Source: Simmondsia chinensis
Lineage: Eukaryota; Streptophyta; Magnoliopsida; Caryophyllales; Simmondsiaceae
DNA: 64,000 nucleotides
Assembly: GCA_018398585.1 (NCBI GenBank)
Contig: JAGTTD010000024.1
Location: 12,180,071-12,244,070 of the forward strand
Reading direction: 5' to 3'
The notes beneath the pieces are model-generated. The model had not been told where the DNA came from. It searched no databases and was given only the letters and a program-made list of their open reading frames with translations. Positions 11,139-23,755 of this stretch are shown here, piece after piece. Made by a program: the position numbers and the translations under genes. Positions within the stretch are counted from its first letter, which is position 1, and every line of letters begins with the position of its first letter.

Positions 11139-14100
11139 AGGTCTTGAGGAGATTTCGGGTCATGTTCATATATTTTGCCCTCAATCTTTATAGGAACGAA
11201 ACTGTGCATTGATCGAGAGAGCTACCGATTAAAGCCCCCTAAATTAGCACCACTTCTTCCATCACCAAGCTAGTGGAGGGATCTTCCCACCCTCCCACCA
11301 CTGTGTCCCTCGTTGCGGTTGTTACCGACCCCTGGGGAAACGTCTAGACCAAACTCTCGGGGTCAGTTGGGCTTAACTCCAATAGAGTTAGATGATCTTC
11401 ATGCCCAAAATTTGTGCTTCTATTGTCGGGAACATTTTTCCCCGGATCACCAATGTGCTATGCGCAACCGAGCCCGGGTCATTTGGTTGGAGGGCGATGA
11501 TGAGGACATGGTGCCAGAATCGCAACCCCATGATCCGAATCCTGATCTAGCACTGAACCCACATATTACAATACACACTTTGAAGGATATCACTCTGTGT
11601 CAAACCATGAGAGTGATGGGTCAGTGTGGACGTCGTACTTTGAGCATTCTCATTGACAGTGGTAGCACCCATAACTTCCTTGATGCCAAACTTGTTCCGC
11701 CTTTGGGTTGTTCCATCGATACTTCCATTCAGACTTTGGTCACCGTAGCTGATGGGAAACCTGTTTTTTGGCCCGAAATTTGTAGAGATTTCTATTGGGT
11801 GCTTCAGGATGCTCCGTTTTGCTCCGACATGTTACTCGTTCCGCTCTCGGGTTGTGATATGGTTTTGAACATCCAATGGCTTTGGATATTGGGCATGGTT
11901 ACTTGGGATTTTTCGGCATTACTCATGGAGTTTACACTTGATGACCGACGCTACACTCTATGTGGAATCTGCAATTCGGCACTCAAGACAGTGACCGATA
12001 GCACATTGTCGGCTTTGCTATCCGATTTTGCCTCATTTTTTGCTATTTCGGTATCCGTTACACCATTCCAAGCTACACAGTTCTTGGTTACTGCAATACC
12101 CGACAACCCCCCTGTTTCCGTTGAGCTGCAGCGCCTTTTAAGTAATAACATGGATGTGTTCCTTCGTCTTCCGGGTCGTCCTCCTTCCCAACCGGCCTTT
12201 GACCATCACATACCTCTCAAGGATGGTAGCAATCCTATCAATTTATTTCCTTATCATTATCCACTCTTTCAGAAAGACATCATTGATTCATTGATTAAAG
12301 AGATGATGCAAGTTGGGGTCATACGCAGTAGCGTGTCACCTTTTGCATCGCCCATCATTCATGTCTAGAGGAAAGATGGAACATGGCGCCTTTATGTCGA
12401 TTATCATGCGCTTAACAAGATGACTGCGAATGCTAAGTTCCCGATTTCGATTGTGGAGGGACTACTTGACGAGTTTGGAGGTGTTACTTTTTTCCCAAAA
12501 TTGGACCTAAAATATGGATATTAACAAATACAAATGGCAGCCGACGATATTCATAAGACGGTGTTTAGAACCCATTGGCCATTACGAGTTCACTGTGATG
12601 CCCTATGGGTTGTCTAGCACCCCGTCTACCTTTCAAAGTCTCATGAATAATCTCTTCCGACCTTTCCTCCGGGGCTTTGTGTTAGTTTTCTTTGATGATA
12701 TTCTCATCTATAGCGCTTCATGGTCGACTCACTTGCATCATCTCCGTTGTGTTCTCGAGGTGCTTTCAGTGAACCACCTCACGGCTAACAGAGGCAAGTG
12801 CACATTCAGCGCTCGACGTATTGAGTACTTGGGACATTTCGTATTGGATGTCGGGGAAGAGGCCAATCCTCCGAAGCTCCAAGTGGCCGCCAATTGGCCA
12901 CGTCCTACATAGTTGAAGCAACTCCATGGGTTCCTCGGGCTTTTCCGTTATCGTCGGAGCTTTATTGCCCGTTATGGTCCATTTGTCCATTCACAGATGT
13001 TCTGAAGAAGGGAAATTTTTTCTAGACTCTGGCCGCCGAAGTTGCTTTTAGGCCTCAAACTTGCTCTTACTTCCGTTCCGGTTTTAGTTCTTCCTGATTT
13101 CTCCAAGACATTCATTATGGAGACTGATGCATCTGGCACATGTATTAGGGCGGTTCTTAAAGAGGGCCGACCGATTGCATTTATTAGCCGCACACTTGCT
13201 CCACACCATCAGGGCCTCTCTATTTACGAGCGGGAGCTACTTGCTGTTGTATTTACTGTTGAGAAATGGGAGCAATATCTCAAGGTCACCAATTTGTTAT
13301 CCGAACCGACCAGCAGAGTCTCAAGTTCCTCCTAGAGCAGCGTCTTTCCACATCTCTTCAGCATTTATGGTTATCGCGGCTCATCGGCATCAAGTATGAC
13401 ATTATCTAAGAAGGAGTCTGAGAACAGAGCCGTCACTCCCCTCTCACGGTTGATCGATATAGAGGTCATCTATATGGCCTTATCTTCTATCTCATCAGAC
13501 TTCCTTGATCATCTTCGACAGCCATGGCCGCCCATGCTTGTATTATAGCTAAAAAGTCGATACTCTCTCTCATCCACTTTACTCTTCGCATCATGGTCAT
13601 TTAGGTTATCATGGCCGACTCGTCGTGGGGCACAATTTTGACCTCCGCCACTCATTTTCTTATGGATGCATGACTCGACTCAAGGGGCCTATTATGGAGT
13701 GGAGGCTATTGATCGCCACATTCATACTTTATTTTACTGGAAGGGTCTTCAACGTGATGTACAGAATTATATTCAGTAGTGCTCAACGTGCCAATAGCAT
13801 AAATACGACACGTCGGCCCCTGCGGATCTTCTTCAGCCGCTACCTGTTCCCACATTCGTTTGGAGTAGTATCTCCATGGATATTATCGAGGGCTCTCATT
13901 CGGCCATTCTTGTCATTGTCGACTGACTCATGAAGTCTGCTCACTTCCATTCACTTCCTCAGCCATATAAGGCAGCATCAGTTGCACGACTTTTCTTGGA
14001 TCATATTTATCGTTTGCACGGACTTCCAGATGGCATCATTAGTGACTGCGACCCCACGTTTACAAGCACATTCTGGCTTGAGATGTTTTCTCGTTTGGGC

Positions 14101-14194
14101 ACACAGCGTAATCTATCTTCCTCATACCACTCGCAGTCCAACGGCCAAACTGAGGTCCTTAATTGCTGTCTTGAGACTTATGTACGGTGCATGA

Positions 14195-14423
14195 TGATGC
14201 AACAATTGTTGCATCAACCCTAGGGTTAGGGTTTGGGGATAGTAATGAAGAAGTAGATTGAGATGAGAGAGAGAAATAGAGAGAAGGAGATGAGAAGGAG
14301 AATTAGGGAGAAAGAAGGGATTGTTTATTTTTTTGGATAAAATCTCAAGGTTTACAACCCTGGCTTTTTATACATTCCGAAAACAAAGCCTCTAATCAAT
14401 TATACGTATTATTGTACATAACA
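14195..14423 (-). repeat. 3' LTR of nested chromovirus
   Basis: On the minus strand it runs from TGTTATGTAC to the end TTGTTGCATCA. Its outer 22 bp (14195-14216) are a perfect palindrome with half-site TGATGCAACAA. A GA-rich block and a TATA-like box are shared with the partner LTR. Confidence 0.9.
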
Positions 14424-14479
14424 ATACCCTCCGGATAAGCACATCCTTGTCCTCAAGGAAGAAAAGAAGGAAAACGTAG

Positions 14480-16099
14480 TCAAAGCTCGTAATAGTCTTC
14501 CCAAGTCGCCTCCTCGACCTCATGGTCACGCCACTTGACGAGAATCTGAGTCGATGCTGCATTGCTCCGCTTCACAAGATGCCTATCAAGGATGGCCTCG
14601 GGAACCCAAGAGTTTCCTAGTAGATGCGGCAAAATGCTCGGATGTCCCTCCATAACAGTGCCCACGTGCCGGCGTAACCGCAGTTCTAATGCTCGGAGAA
14701 CGACCGTGTAGTGTACATTGTTTGCCACGCCAGGTGAAAGACATTTCAAGTTGCTCAAAATTTTACTCAATGGGATCCAATAAGGCCAACCATTGGACCC
14801 CGAGAACCATATCACATCCTCTCAAGTCAATGAGGAGGACCTCACAAACGAAGTCTATCCCTTGTGCACGCCACGAGAAGGCACGGCATACCGCTCTACA
14901 TTGTAGCCGGTTTCCATTGGCCACCACCATAGAGGTTGGGGAAATAGGCTCGGTAAGACAACCTAACGCTTGGGCCTTCGTATGATCGAGAAATTTCTGG
15001 GTGCTACCATTATCAACAAGTATATGAAGAGGTTTGCGGTGGTGATAACCCGTGATGCGCATCGTAGAGTATGCGGAAATGCTGGCTAAAGCATTACATG
15101 ATATCTGTGGAAGATCCCTGGGCTCGGTATCCACAGTGTCCCCTCCTAAGTCCTTGGTATCCTTGGCATCAGGAGGATCATCCGGGGCCCCATAAAGCAT
15201 CCGCAACTGAGGGTTCTTTACCTCATAGAATTTCATGTGTCCGGGAATAAAAGGCTCGTTGCAAAAGAAACAGAGTCCTTTTTCATGCTTGTCCTCTATT
15301 TCGGCCACGGTAATAGTACGACCCTTGTGCTTAAGAGTACGAGGAGCGAAAATCAAGTCAGAAGATGACCGAACCACCGAACCAGATGGAGCAACATAAG
15401 ATGGTTGTGTCACACGAGAACTGGACTTTCGAGATGGCCCAAACGAGGAACAGTAACCCGAGGACAAATGATCCTCTTGTAACCGCGCTAATCTCATAGC
15501 TTGGTGTACCGTAGTGGGCTAGAGCATCAATATCGGATATTGAATTGAATCCTTTGGACCAGTACAAAACAGGAGACTAAATACTCTTCCAATAATGACA
15601 ACCGTGGCACTAGGCCCTCAAATTGAGATTGATAGGCCAAAACACTACCGATTTGACACAATTTCATTAAATCTGACATCGGATCCTCATAACTACTACC
15701 GAAACGCTGAATTAGTAAAGTTGAATACTTGGACCACATAACATGCTCATGAGGTCATGCTGGGATTTTCACAAAAGAACGATGCCACTCCATAGCATCC
15801 TCTTCAAGATGCATAGAAGCCATCTTGACTTGCGCCGACAATGGAGTATTATCTAATTCAAAGAATTGGTCCACTTTCCATATCCAGTTCTTGATATCAA
15901 GGCCACCACTAAATCTAGGAAATTCAATCTTTGATAAACGAGAAGGAAATTGATATTGAGATGAGGCAGTAGATTCAATACCAGAGGCTGGAACCGAGGT
16001 GGTTACCGGCGGATGCAGCGTTGACAGCTCAATCGGCCGGGCAAGGAGACCATTGCCATGGTGCTGGTGGTGCTGCAACTTGCATAAAATTAGCATCAT
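14480..16099 (-). pseudogene. Gag-protease-chromodomain remnant
   Basis: Gag is at 15755-16099 (KIEFPRFSGGLDIKNWIWKV) and continues near 15527-15739. The knuckle CFFCNEPFIPGHMK and protease LHILVDNGSTQKFLD are in 14763-15497, which stops where a Trp is expected after LLDPIE. Protease-type reading can be followed a little further in the same frame. Near 14655-14680 the sequence switches to a chromodomain C-terminus (LDRHLVKR, TQILVKWRDHEVEEATWED) ending at 14480. The roughly 3 kb encoding RT, RNase H and integrase is absent. Such an element would need proteins in trans; the chromodomain's retention is notable. Confidence 0.8.
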
Positions 16100-16296
16100 T
16101 TGACCTTGTTCTTAGTTGATCGAAGTCATCTTGGTCACCATCACTTGAAACCTTTCATCAAGATCATTCAATCGGCCATCAATACAACTTTCGGTGTCGT
16201 CCAACCGTGCCTCGAGGAGGCGAATATCCGATGCGACACGTGTGCCTTCAGCCATCGATCAATACACGCAGCTCGTTGCCCGAATCTGATATCAAA

Positions 16297-16524
16297 TGAT
16301 GCAACAATTGTTGCATCAACCCTAGGGTTAGGGTTTGAGGATAGTAATGAAGAAGTAGATTGAGATAAGAGAGAGAAATAGAGAGAAGGAGATGAGAAGG
16401 AGAGTTAGGGAGAAAGAAGGGATTGTTTATTTTTTGGATAAAATCTCAAGTCTTACAACCCTGGCTTTATATACATTCCAAAAATCAAGCCCCTAATCAA
16501 TTCTACGTATTATTTTACGTAACA
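16297..16524 (-). repeat. 5' LTR of nested chromovirus
   Basis: Starts TGTTACGTAA on the minus strand. It has a TATA box (GTATATAAAGCC near 16465) followed by a pyrimidine-rich stretch. It ends with the same palindrome (16297-16318) as the partner LTR. The PBS follows at about 16280-16296. Confidence 0.9.
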
Positions 16525-17222
16525 CGTGATTAGTGAGCAACCGCACCATTGGCGCAGTTGGCTTCCGTTGGCTGAGTGATGGTCTAACACCACCTTTCAG
16601 TTCGCTGCCGAGGCCACCCCTTTTGAGCTTTTATATGGACAGCCACCTCCTCTCCATCTCCCTTATTTACCGGGGGAGTCACCAGTTAAGGCCGTGGAAT
16701 GTACATTGACCGCGTGGGAGGGGACCATTCAGCGTCTTCGTCATCACTTTTTCCAGGCACAAAACTGCATGAAACAGCTGGCCGACCACCACCGTGTTGA
16801 CTGGGAGTTTCAAATCGGTGACTATGTTTGGTTGAAGTGACAATCTTATCAGCAGCATAGCGTCGCCACAAATCGGTCACACAAGCTTTCCCCTTGCTTC
16901 TACGGCCCTTTCGTATTGTTGACCGGGTGGGGCCGGTTTCCTACCGCCTAAATCTTCCCACTCATGCATCTATTCATCACATCGTTCACATTACGAGCAC
17001 CCCGCTACCTCATGTCTAGCCCACAGTCGCCGCTCTCCACAGTCGCTGGCTATTCTTGATTGTCACATCATCAAACATCGTTGTGTTGCTGCAATTCAGA
17101 TTTTGGTCTAATGGTCCGGCCACGCCGCCAAAGATGCCACATGGGAATATCTTCATGATTTCCAGCTTCGCTTTCCCACTTTCAACCCTCGAGGATAAGC
17201 ATCGACTCGTTGGGGGCTGCAT

Positions 17223-17583
17223 TGATACAGATATTTTCGAGCCTGATCACGAGCTTCATATTTTGGCCAAATTACGCGGGCCCGACTCAGCAATGCCACA
17301 TCATCCTTGCTAAGGTGGCAAGCCTAGTCATCTCCACTTAGATATTTTCTATATAAATAATGGGATTATGGTTAATTAGAATTATGTGTGATGAGTTAAT
17401 GTTCTGCCTCTCTCCCTTTCTCGACTAAACATACTTGTATATACTCCAATTATAGGAGAATATACCTATACATATATATAATATAAATAACGAGGCAGCC
17501 GTTATTGCCCCATAGCTCATTGAATTCATTGTGTGATTGTGATTAGGTTGATTTGTGTGGAATTCGTGGTCATTGATCTATAA
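17223..17583 (+). repeat. 3' LTR of outer chromovirus
   Basis: Partner of 10054-10412. Its last ten bases, TGATCTATAA, differ at two positions from the 5' copy, including loss of the terminal CA. It is followed by the GGCTC target duplication at 17584-17588. Confidence 0.9.
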
Positions 17584-17940
17584 GGCTCGCCCAAAAGCCT
17601 AGCTCACCCCAACTTGGCTCACCTGAAAGCCTAGCTCACCCGAAAGTCTAGCTCGTCTTGACTTGTGGCCCACTTGACCAACTGCTTGCCATGACTCGTG
17701 GCTTGCCATGACCCTCCGCTCTAGGCTTCATCTCTAGTCACCACCACCACCCACAAACACCATCGTACACCTTTGGCACTGGCCACCGCACGAGGCGTCA
17801 TCCACCACTATCGCTCAGTGGCATGTCACCACAGACACCCGCATCCACCAGTGCTGGCATTTCGGGCCATAGCAACCACTGGCACACTAGCTATGATCGG
17901 TCAACCAACACCCACCATGGTCAAATGACTCAAATTCTCT
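17584..17940. other. GGCTCACC-type low-complexity block
   Basis: Short imperfect repeats (AGCTCACCC, AACTTGGCTCACC) and CCACCACC-rich sequence. It continues the block at 9840-10053 across the chromovirus insertion. No gene recognised. Confidence 0.45.
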
Positions 17941-19230
17941 CTCTGTCCTTTAAACCCTAAAAAGGTTAATTTTTATTATAGTCTTTGTTTAACTCAACCC
18001 CAAAAGGATCGATTGTCATTACAATCTTTGTTTACTCAAAGTGTCAATTTTTATTACAATTTTTGTTTAATTCAACCTTCAAAAGGGTCAGTTTTTAATA
18101 CAATCTTTGTTTAATTCAATCCTAAAAAGGTCAGTTTTCATAACAATCTTGGTTTAATTCAATCCTAAAGGGTCAATTTTTATTACAATCTTAGTTTAAT
18201 TCAACTCTAAAAGAGTCAATTTTCATTACAATCTTTGTTCAAATCTTAGTTTAATCAAAACCTAAAGGGTTAATTTTCATTACGACTTGTATTCCATTCA
18301 ACTCTAACTTGGGTTAATTTCTACTACAACCTTAACCTGGTTCAACTCTAAAGGGCTAATTTTTGTCAATTCAACCTTGATTGAACTAATTGTCACTATG
18401 ATCTCAATTTAGTTCAACCCTGATTAAACAAATTTTTGTTACAATCTCTATTTAATTTGCCCTTAATCAAGCCAATTTGCATTTCTATCTCTATTCAATT
18501 GAACATTAAATGGTTAGTTCTCGTCAACTCTGATTCATTACAATCTAACGTGTAATTCAACCCCAAATGAGTTAATTTTCGTCAACCTTATCTCCATTCA
18601 ATTCAACCCTAAATAAGTCAATTTTCATTATAATTTTTGTTTAGTTTAAACTAATTTTGCTACAATCTCAGCTTAGTTCAATTCTGTTTGAACTAGTTTT
18701 CGTAACAATCTCAGTTTAGCTCAACCCTCGTTGAGTTAATTCTCGCTACAATATCCGCTTAACTCAGCCCTATTTTTGCCAATTCTCATTACAATATCCA
18801 TTTAATCCAACCTTATTTGAACTGGTTCCTGTTATAATCTCAGCCTAGTTTAACCCTCGTTGAGCTAATTTTTGTCACGTTCTTAAGTTTAGTTCAACCC
18901 TGATTAAACCAATTTTTATTACAATCTCAGTCAATTTCAGTTTAAATCAACCTTGATTAAGCCAATTTTTGTCATAATTTAGTATAGTTCGATTCTAATT
19001 AAATCAATTGTTGTTACAATCTCTATTTATTAAACCATGAATGAGTCAATTTTCTTCACAACTTTAGTTCAAGTTTGATTGAATCAATTGTTGTTGCTAT
19101 CTCTACTCAATTTGACCCTAAATGGGTTAGTTCACGTTGCAATCTTAGTTTAGTTCAAATCTGATTGAACTAGTTTTTATCACAATCTCAGTTTAGCTCA
19201 AACCTAATTGAACCACATTACAAATCAATC
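17940..19230 (+). repeat. Degenerate ~43-60 bp minisatellite
   Basis: Long array of units built from CAATTTTCATTACAATCT, TTGTTTAATTCAACC and CTAAAAGGG. Spacing is about 43 bp at the start (ATTACAATC near 18018, 18053, 18097, 18140, 18182, 18225) and becomes longer and less regular. More diverged copies continue at about 19590-20040. No open reading frame. Confidence 0.8.
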
Positions 19231-20820
19231 AACCAAAGACCAAATAACAATAAAAAATCCAGCTAGCAGAACAACTATAAATAGCAAGTATGGCATCTAG
19301 AATATATTCCCCTATAATGCATAGTATCATCCTTTACAAGTATAAAAAACAAAGAATAGGGAGGAAAATTGGTAGAGTTGGGGAAGATGGTAGCAAGATA
19401 GCAGAAAGAGAAGCATAGAATCAGTGGAAGAATGAGAGCTTGCATCAATCAAGTTGTAAGCTCATCTCACTAATTAGAACTTTATTTATACCCCTAGTCC
19501 TAAACCGCTATTATCCCGGCTAATTCGAGTTTGATTAAGGAAAATACATCCCACTAGTCAATACCTAAATTATCATTGGTTACATCTTTACCATACCAGT
19601 TCTCATCACAATCTCGGTTCAGCTCGACACTGATTGGACCAGTTATTGTTAAAATTCCTATTCAAATTAAACCCAGTCTAGTTCATTTCATAAGAACCCT
19701 ACTACAAGTCAGTTTTAACTGAGCTAGTTTTTTTTATCAACCTTTGTTGTAATTCCAAATTTCTGATCAAATCAATTATTCTTGCATCCCTAGTTCACTT
19801 GAATCCCAGGCGAGCCGCTAATTACAAAAATTCCTTTCTTTTCAAATCCTGACCGTGTTAATCTTTGTAGTAATTCTATTCACTCCCACTGCGAAGGAAT
19901 TAATCTTCGTTGTAATACCACTCTGGTGAATTTTTAATTGAGTCAACTTTTGCAACAATTTCAAATAAAACTAAACTACACTTAGCGCAATCTCATTACG
20001 GTTTCTAGTTCAGCTAAGACATACCAAAATCAATTTCTCACTATGATTTTGCTTTAAAACTTTTAGTTTCAAAAAACTTGAGTATCCTTGGATAGGAGTA
20101 TAGTTAAGTATAGATAAAAATTTAACTCTTTGAATTTGTATGTATTTAGACAATTCTTTTCATCAGGGTCTTAATGTTAATATAGACATCCCTACTGGGT
20201 TAAGCCTAAAATTTTGAGTTAATAAAAACCAAACAAGCTTAAGATCTTGGAATTTATATGCAATTGATGGAAAAGATATCAGAGGTTAAGACACTCTACA
20301 AGAAGATATCGGTTAAAAGCTACGCCGATAAAGAAATGATCAGGACTCTAACAACGAGAAACAAAGCACAACTTCGAGCAACACTCAACCGTTACAACAA
20401 GTGAAGCAATGCTATTACCAAGGATTTGAAGCATGACCTGAAGGACAAATTCCTTAAACTACTAAAAGCAACAATAAAACACTAAATTGTGCTTGAAAAG
20501 CACTTTAAAAAGGTTCTTCGTCTAGCCATCAACCCGAAAACGAACAACTTCTTGAAGGGGAGCACAAGGCATCACCGCTTATGATTTTAGCTATCCGCCA
20601 TGTGCCAACATACCCGTTGTTCTACTGTAAGAGACTAGCAAATGTAATTAAATCAAAAAGATGAAATCTCATCATATTTGACCCACTGGATAAGTTGCAC
20701 GATATCACCATCTCTATAGATTTGACGTCGCTATACGCCTAGTACTTTTCAGAGACGACGTTTAGCCTAGCTAAATTAAATAAGATTGGAAGTCAGCAAA
20801 GAATTTAAGACAAAAATCAT
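19230..20820. other. Gene-free stretch
   Basis: AT-rich DNA with a TATA-like ACTATAAATAG near 19275, scattered diverged copies of the preceding minisatellite (19590-20040) and no supported gene. Confidence 0.5.
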
Positions 20821-21540
20821 TTCATAAATAGTGAGGGTTGGAAGACTTTGCCTTCGTCCATGATTCCTTTTCCAAGGCGATGCATGGATCACTTTAGGGT
20901 TAGGAGACTTCACCTCAGTCATTTCCCTATCTTGATGGTATAAATTGTTTTAGGACTGAAGAACTTCGCCTCAGTCATTTCCTTATCTTGATGGCATTAA
21001 TCATTCTAGGGCTGGAGGACTTCACCCAAGTCATAAATTGGATTTCATTTCCTTAATGGTGGTGTAGATCATTTTTAAGGCTGGGAGACTTCGCCCCCTA
21101 TTCATAGCTCGAACTTCATTTAAATGGTGAGGTAAATCATTTTAGAGCAGAGGGACTTCGCCTCAGTCATTTTCTTATCTTAAATGATGTAAAAATTATT
21201 TTAGGACTGGGGCACTTCACCTAGGTCATTTCCTTAACGATGGTGTAAGTCATTTTAGGATTGGAGAATTTCACCTCAGTCATTTCCTTATCTTAAATGG
21301 TGTAAATCATTTTAGGACTGGGGGACTTCGCCTCAGTCATTTCCTTATTTTAAATGATGTAAATGATTTTAGAATTGGGAAACTTCGCCTCAATCATTTC
21401 CTTATCTTAAATAATGTAAATCATTTTAGGATTGGGAGACTTCGTCCCGATTCACAACTTAGGCTTCCTTATCTTGGTGGTGTAAATCATTTTCATGACT
21501 AATGGACTTCTCCTTCGAATCACAAGCTAGATGTCATTTC
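20820..21540 (+). repeat. 57-bp tandem array (GGACTTCGCCTCAGT)
   Basis: About a dozen units carry TTTAGGACTGGGGGACTTCG, CCTCAGTCATTTCCTTATCT and GTGTAAATCA. Adjacent copies are 56-57 bp apart (for example 20925 and 20982; 21277 and 21333). Some units are longer and carry extra words such as CATAACTTAGG. Similar arrays are known in the 3' untranslated regions of Tat/Ogre-type gypsy elements. Confidence 0.85.
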
Positions 21541-22600
21541 TGTCACAAAAGGCTAACCCATTCCACAATCAAGAGGCTTCATAGTCAACAATGATTGGAA
21601 GTACATTTCTCTAGTATGATGCAAATCAGGTCAGAACAATTACAATTCAGAAATTACCCATCCATAAGATACAATCCCTTTCAAAGCTAGTGAGCTAACC
21701 CTCAATCATGTCACGCAGCGCAACATCGTGACATATTTAAGAGACCTTGTTACTCGTTACCACTCGGAGATCGAACTATGGTTAGGAAACTTAGTCGCTC
21801 ATCACTACTCGATAAGACATTTCTAACTAGTAGGTCCAATATGGACCACACACATTATCGCGCTTAAGCAACTCACACTTTAACCAACTTTCTGCTAAGT
21901 CATTTAGCACCACTATCAATCAACAACCTAGTAAGAGGAGTGCAAAATGTTATTTTTATCCGCTTAGCTTTGAGCTCTTGATAGCTACCATCGAAGTCAC
22001 ATATGCAATAGTTAGACGCCACATTCGGCAAGTATACCTTATCCTTACACTCCTTGTTAATACTACACCAAGTTTTGTGGGGGAGTGTAATAATATCTTT
22101 CCTCTCTAAATCTCTTAATTATTTCCCTATCACTGGACATTCAATTCTTATGAAATGACAATTAAGTACACTATTACTCTGCATACCAAACTTTTCAGAA
22201 AATAGGGATTTTGAGTTAAATCCTTTTTTCAAGGAGCTAAGCATCGCATAGGCTCTGCTATAAAATCTATTTGGTATTCAAACATGTACAACAACTTCTC
22301 GACCTTTACAAAACATGCCTGACACGTGACTTGACATCATTAAAACAAAATTATCTCCTTGGACATCTCAAAGATAATCAATGCATAACGCACAAGCATA
22401 GATGATGACTCAATAGTAAAGGCCAAGGTTGCAATCTTGACAGATAACAATCAGAAATAACTAGTTCGATATCCACAGTAACCTATTTTAGGATAGCCTT
22501 GCACTTTTACGAGCAATCTAGAACTCTTTTCATACCCTGCTCAATCTAGCAATAATTACTAATCAACAAGGTAGTGTGCACTAAAGGATCAGTCCTTAAA
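21540..22600 (+). other. Possible Tat-type 3' UTR end and LTR start
   Basis: A polypurine tract GTGGGGGAG near 22077-22088 is followed by TGTAATAATATC, the pattern of a PPT-LTR boundary. If right, the two arrays upstream lie in the 3' UTR of a Tat/Ogre-like element, and its 3' LTR starts near 22088 and is interrupted by the hAT-like element at 22603. No second LTR or protein domain was found, so the assignment is weak. Confidence 0.35.
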
Positions 22601-22602
22601 AC

Positions 22603-23289
22603 TAGAGGTGTTCATCAGTCCAAACCCAGACCGGACCGGACCGGTTACTTCATGGACCGGACTGGACCGATTTGGACCGATTATCATTTCATTCTTTCCT
22701 AATATAAGTTCACATCATATTTTGTCAATTTTGGACAACTTTAAAAGCATCTAATTAGGAAAAAAAGAATAAAAGAAACCATAGAAATAATAGAAACTAC
22801 AGAAATATTAAATGATTATCCCCAAATACAACAGCTCATAACAAATTATATTTATTAAACCCGACCCCTATAATTTGGCCCCTTAAATTTGATTCACATT
22901 TCTCGATTCTCCACTAATAACCAACGAAATTTTTCGCAAATTAACTAGAAATAGTTATTCATATAAGTCGTAATAATATACATAATACAATAGTTTATCA
23001 TTAAAAGAAAAAAGATAAGTTAATATAGGTATTTATGAGCTATTTTTAAACTAATTTTAGGCCCAAATTTTATATGTCTAGGTAGTCTACTTGTAATTTA
23101 ATAAAAGAAATAGGAGGCCCAACAAAATAATTCGGGTTTTCGGTCCAGTCTCAAGTTTGGACCGGACCGAAATAAGGTCAACACGAGGACCGAAGACCGG
23201 ACTAAAATTGAATTGGTCCGGTCCAGTCTTGGACTGAATGACATGACCCGTCCAATTTTTTGGTCCGGGCCGCTAGTTAAACATCCCTA
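22603..23289. mobile_element. hAT-like non-autonomous foldback element
   Basis: 687 bp. The ends are TAGAGGTGTTCATC and the imperfect inverse GTTAAACATCCCTA. The 8-bp flank CTTAAAAC (22595-22602) matches CTTAAAAAC (23290-23298) with one extra A. An 8-bp TSD and TAGGGGTGTTCA-type termini fit the hAT superfamily. Subterminal regions carry GGACCGG repeats in inverted orientation at the two ends; the centre is AT-rich and non-coding. Confidence 0.8.
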
Positions 23290-23755
23290 CTTAAAAACTT
23301 TTTTGCAGTCTTGAGCTAGAATAACAAAATAGACATGTATTGAAAAAAAATGCTTATACCACGACAATGGCATCCATACATGCCTTTCATCATCAATATA
23401 TCCCAAACTCGCCTTGCCACGCTTTTAATATTTGGCTTCGGAACGGGTGACGTGTTATAGAAGAATTAAAGACTCATTATTATTAGGCTGCATATTATGC
23501 ATAAGTGCCTAACATTCAAACATTAGTAGGGATTTATGTGATTATTCATGAATCGCATTGTATGAGTATCGTTCGCTTATGAACATCTTACGAATGCTGC
23601 TAATGATTGTTCGTGCAGTTGTCTACTTATAAGTACTCAGCATAAGCCATATCAAGCTTATCAATTCATAGATAAATGTTGGGGATAAAAGAATGTGAGC
23701 CATGAATACCCTTTAAGGATAACATACCATACGATTGGTAAATTAACTGGCATGT

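Larger units (their letters stand above)
14195..16524 (-). mobile_element. Nested non-autonomous chromovirus, pol-deleted
   Basis: A 2330-bp element inserted in the integrase of the outer chromovirus, in the opposite orientation. LTRs of about 229 bp lie at 14195-14423 and 16297-16524, roughly 94% identical by eye. The flanks CATGA (14190-14194) and CGTGA (16525-16529) are a TSD with one change; removing the element restores the outer reading. On the minus strand: 5' LTR, PBS-like TGATATCAGATTC, gag, knuckle, protease, then directly a chromodomain, PPT (CCGGAGGGTAT) and 3' LTR. RT, RNase H and integrase are missing. Confidence 0.9.
10587..17197 (+). pseudogene. Chromovirus gag-pol remnants
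   Basis: Gag lies at about 10587-11100 (FLKFSGKGVDGWLHYCERYF). A zinc knuckle CFYCREHFSPDHQC and protease ILIDSGSTHNFLD are in the open stretch 11313-12368, which runs into RT and stops at TAG 12366-12368. RT continues to 12912 with VFFDDILIYS. RNase H is at 13042-13335 (METDASG, YERELLAVVF). The integrase core is at 13930-14190 (HGLPDGIISDCDPTF, SQSNGQTEVLN), interrupted by the nested element, and resumes at 16530-16860. A chromodomain-like end (KDATWEYLHDFQLRFPTFNP) is at about 17052-17197. Frames shift repeatedly. Confidence 0.85.
10054..17583 (+). mobile_element. Ty3/gypsy chromovirus, decayed, with nested insertion
   Basis: Two LTRs of about 360 bp (10054-10412, 17223-17583) begin TGATACAG and are flanked by GGCTC at 10049-10053 and 17584-17588. 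Just inside the 5' LTR is a tRNA-iMet-like PBS (CAGTATCAAAGC, 10415-10426), and a G-rich PPT (TTGGGGGCTGCAT) precedes the 3' LTR. Coding order is gag, protease, RT, RNase H, integrase, chromodomain, which is the chromovirus order. Short LTRs and a ~5.2-kb body without the nested element suggest the Reina lineage, which is an inference. Multiple stops and frameshifts; dead. Confidence 0.9.
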
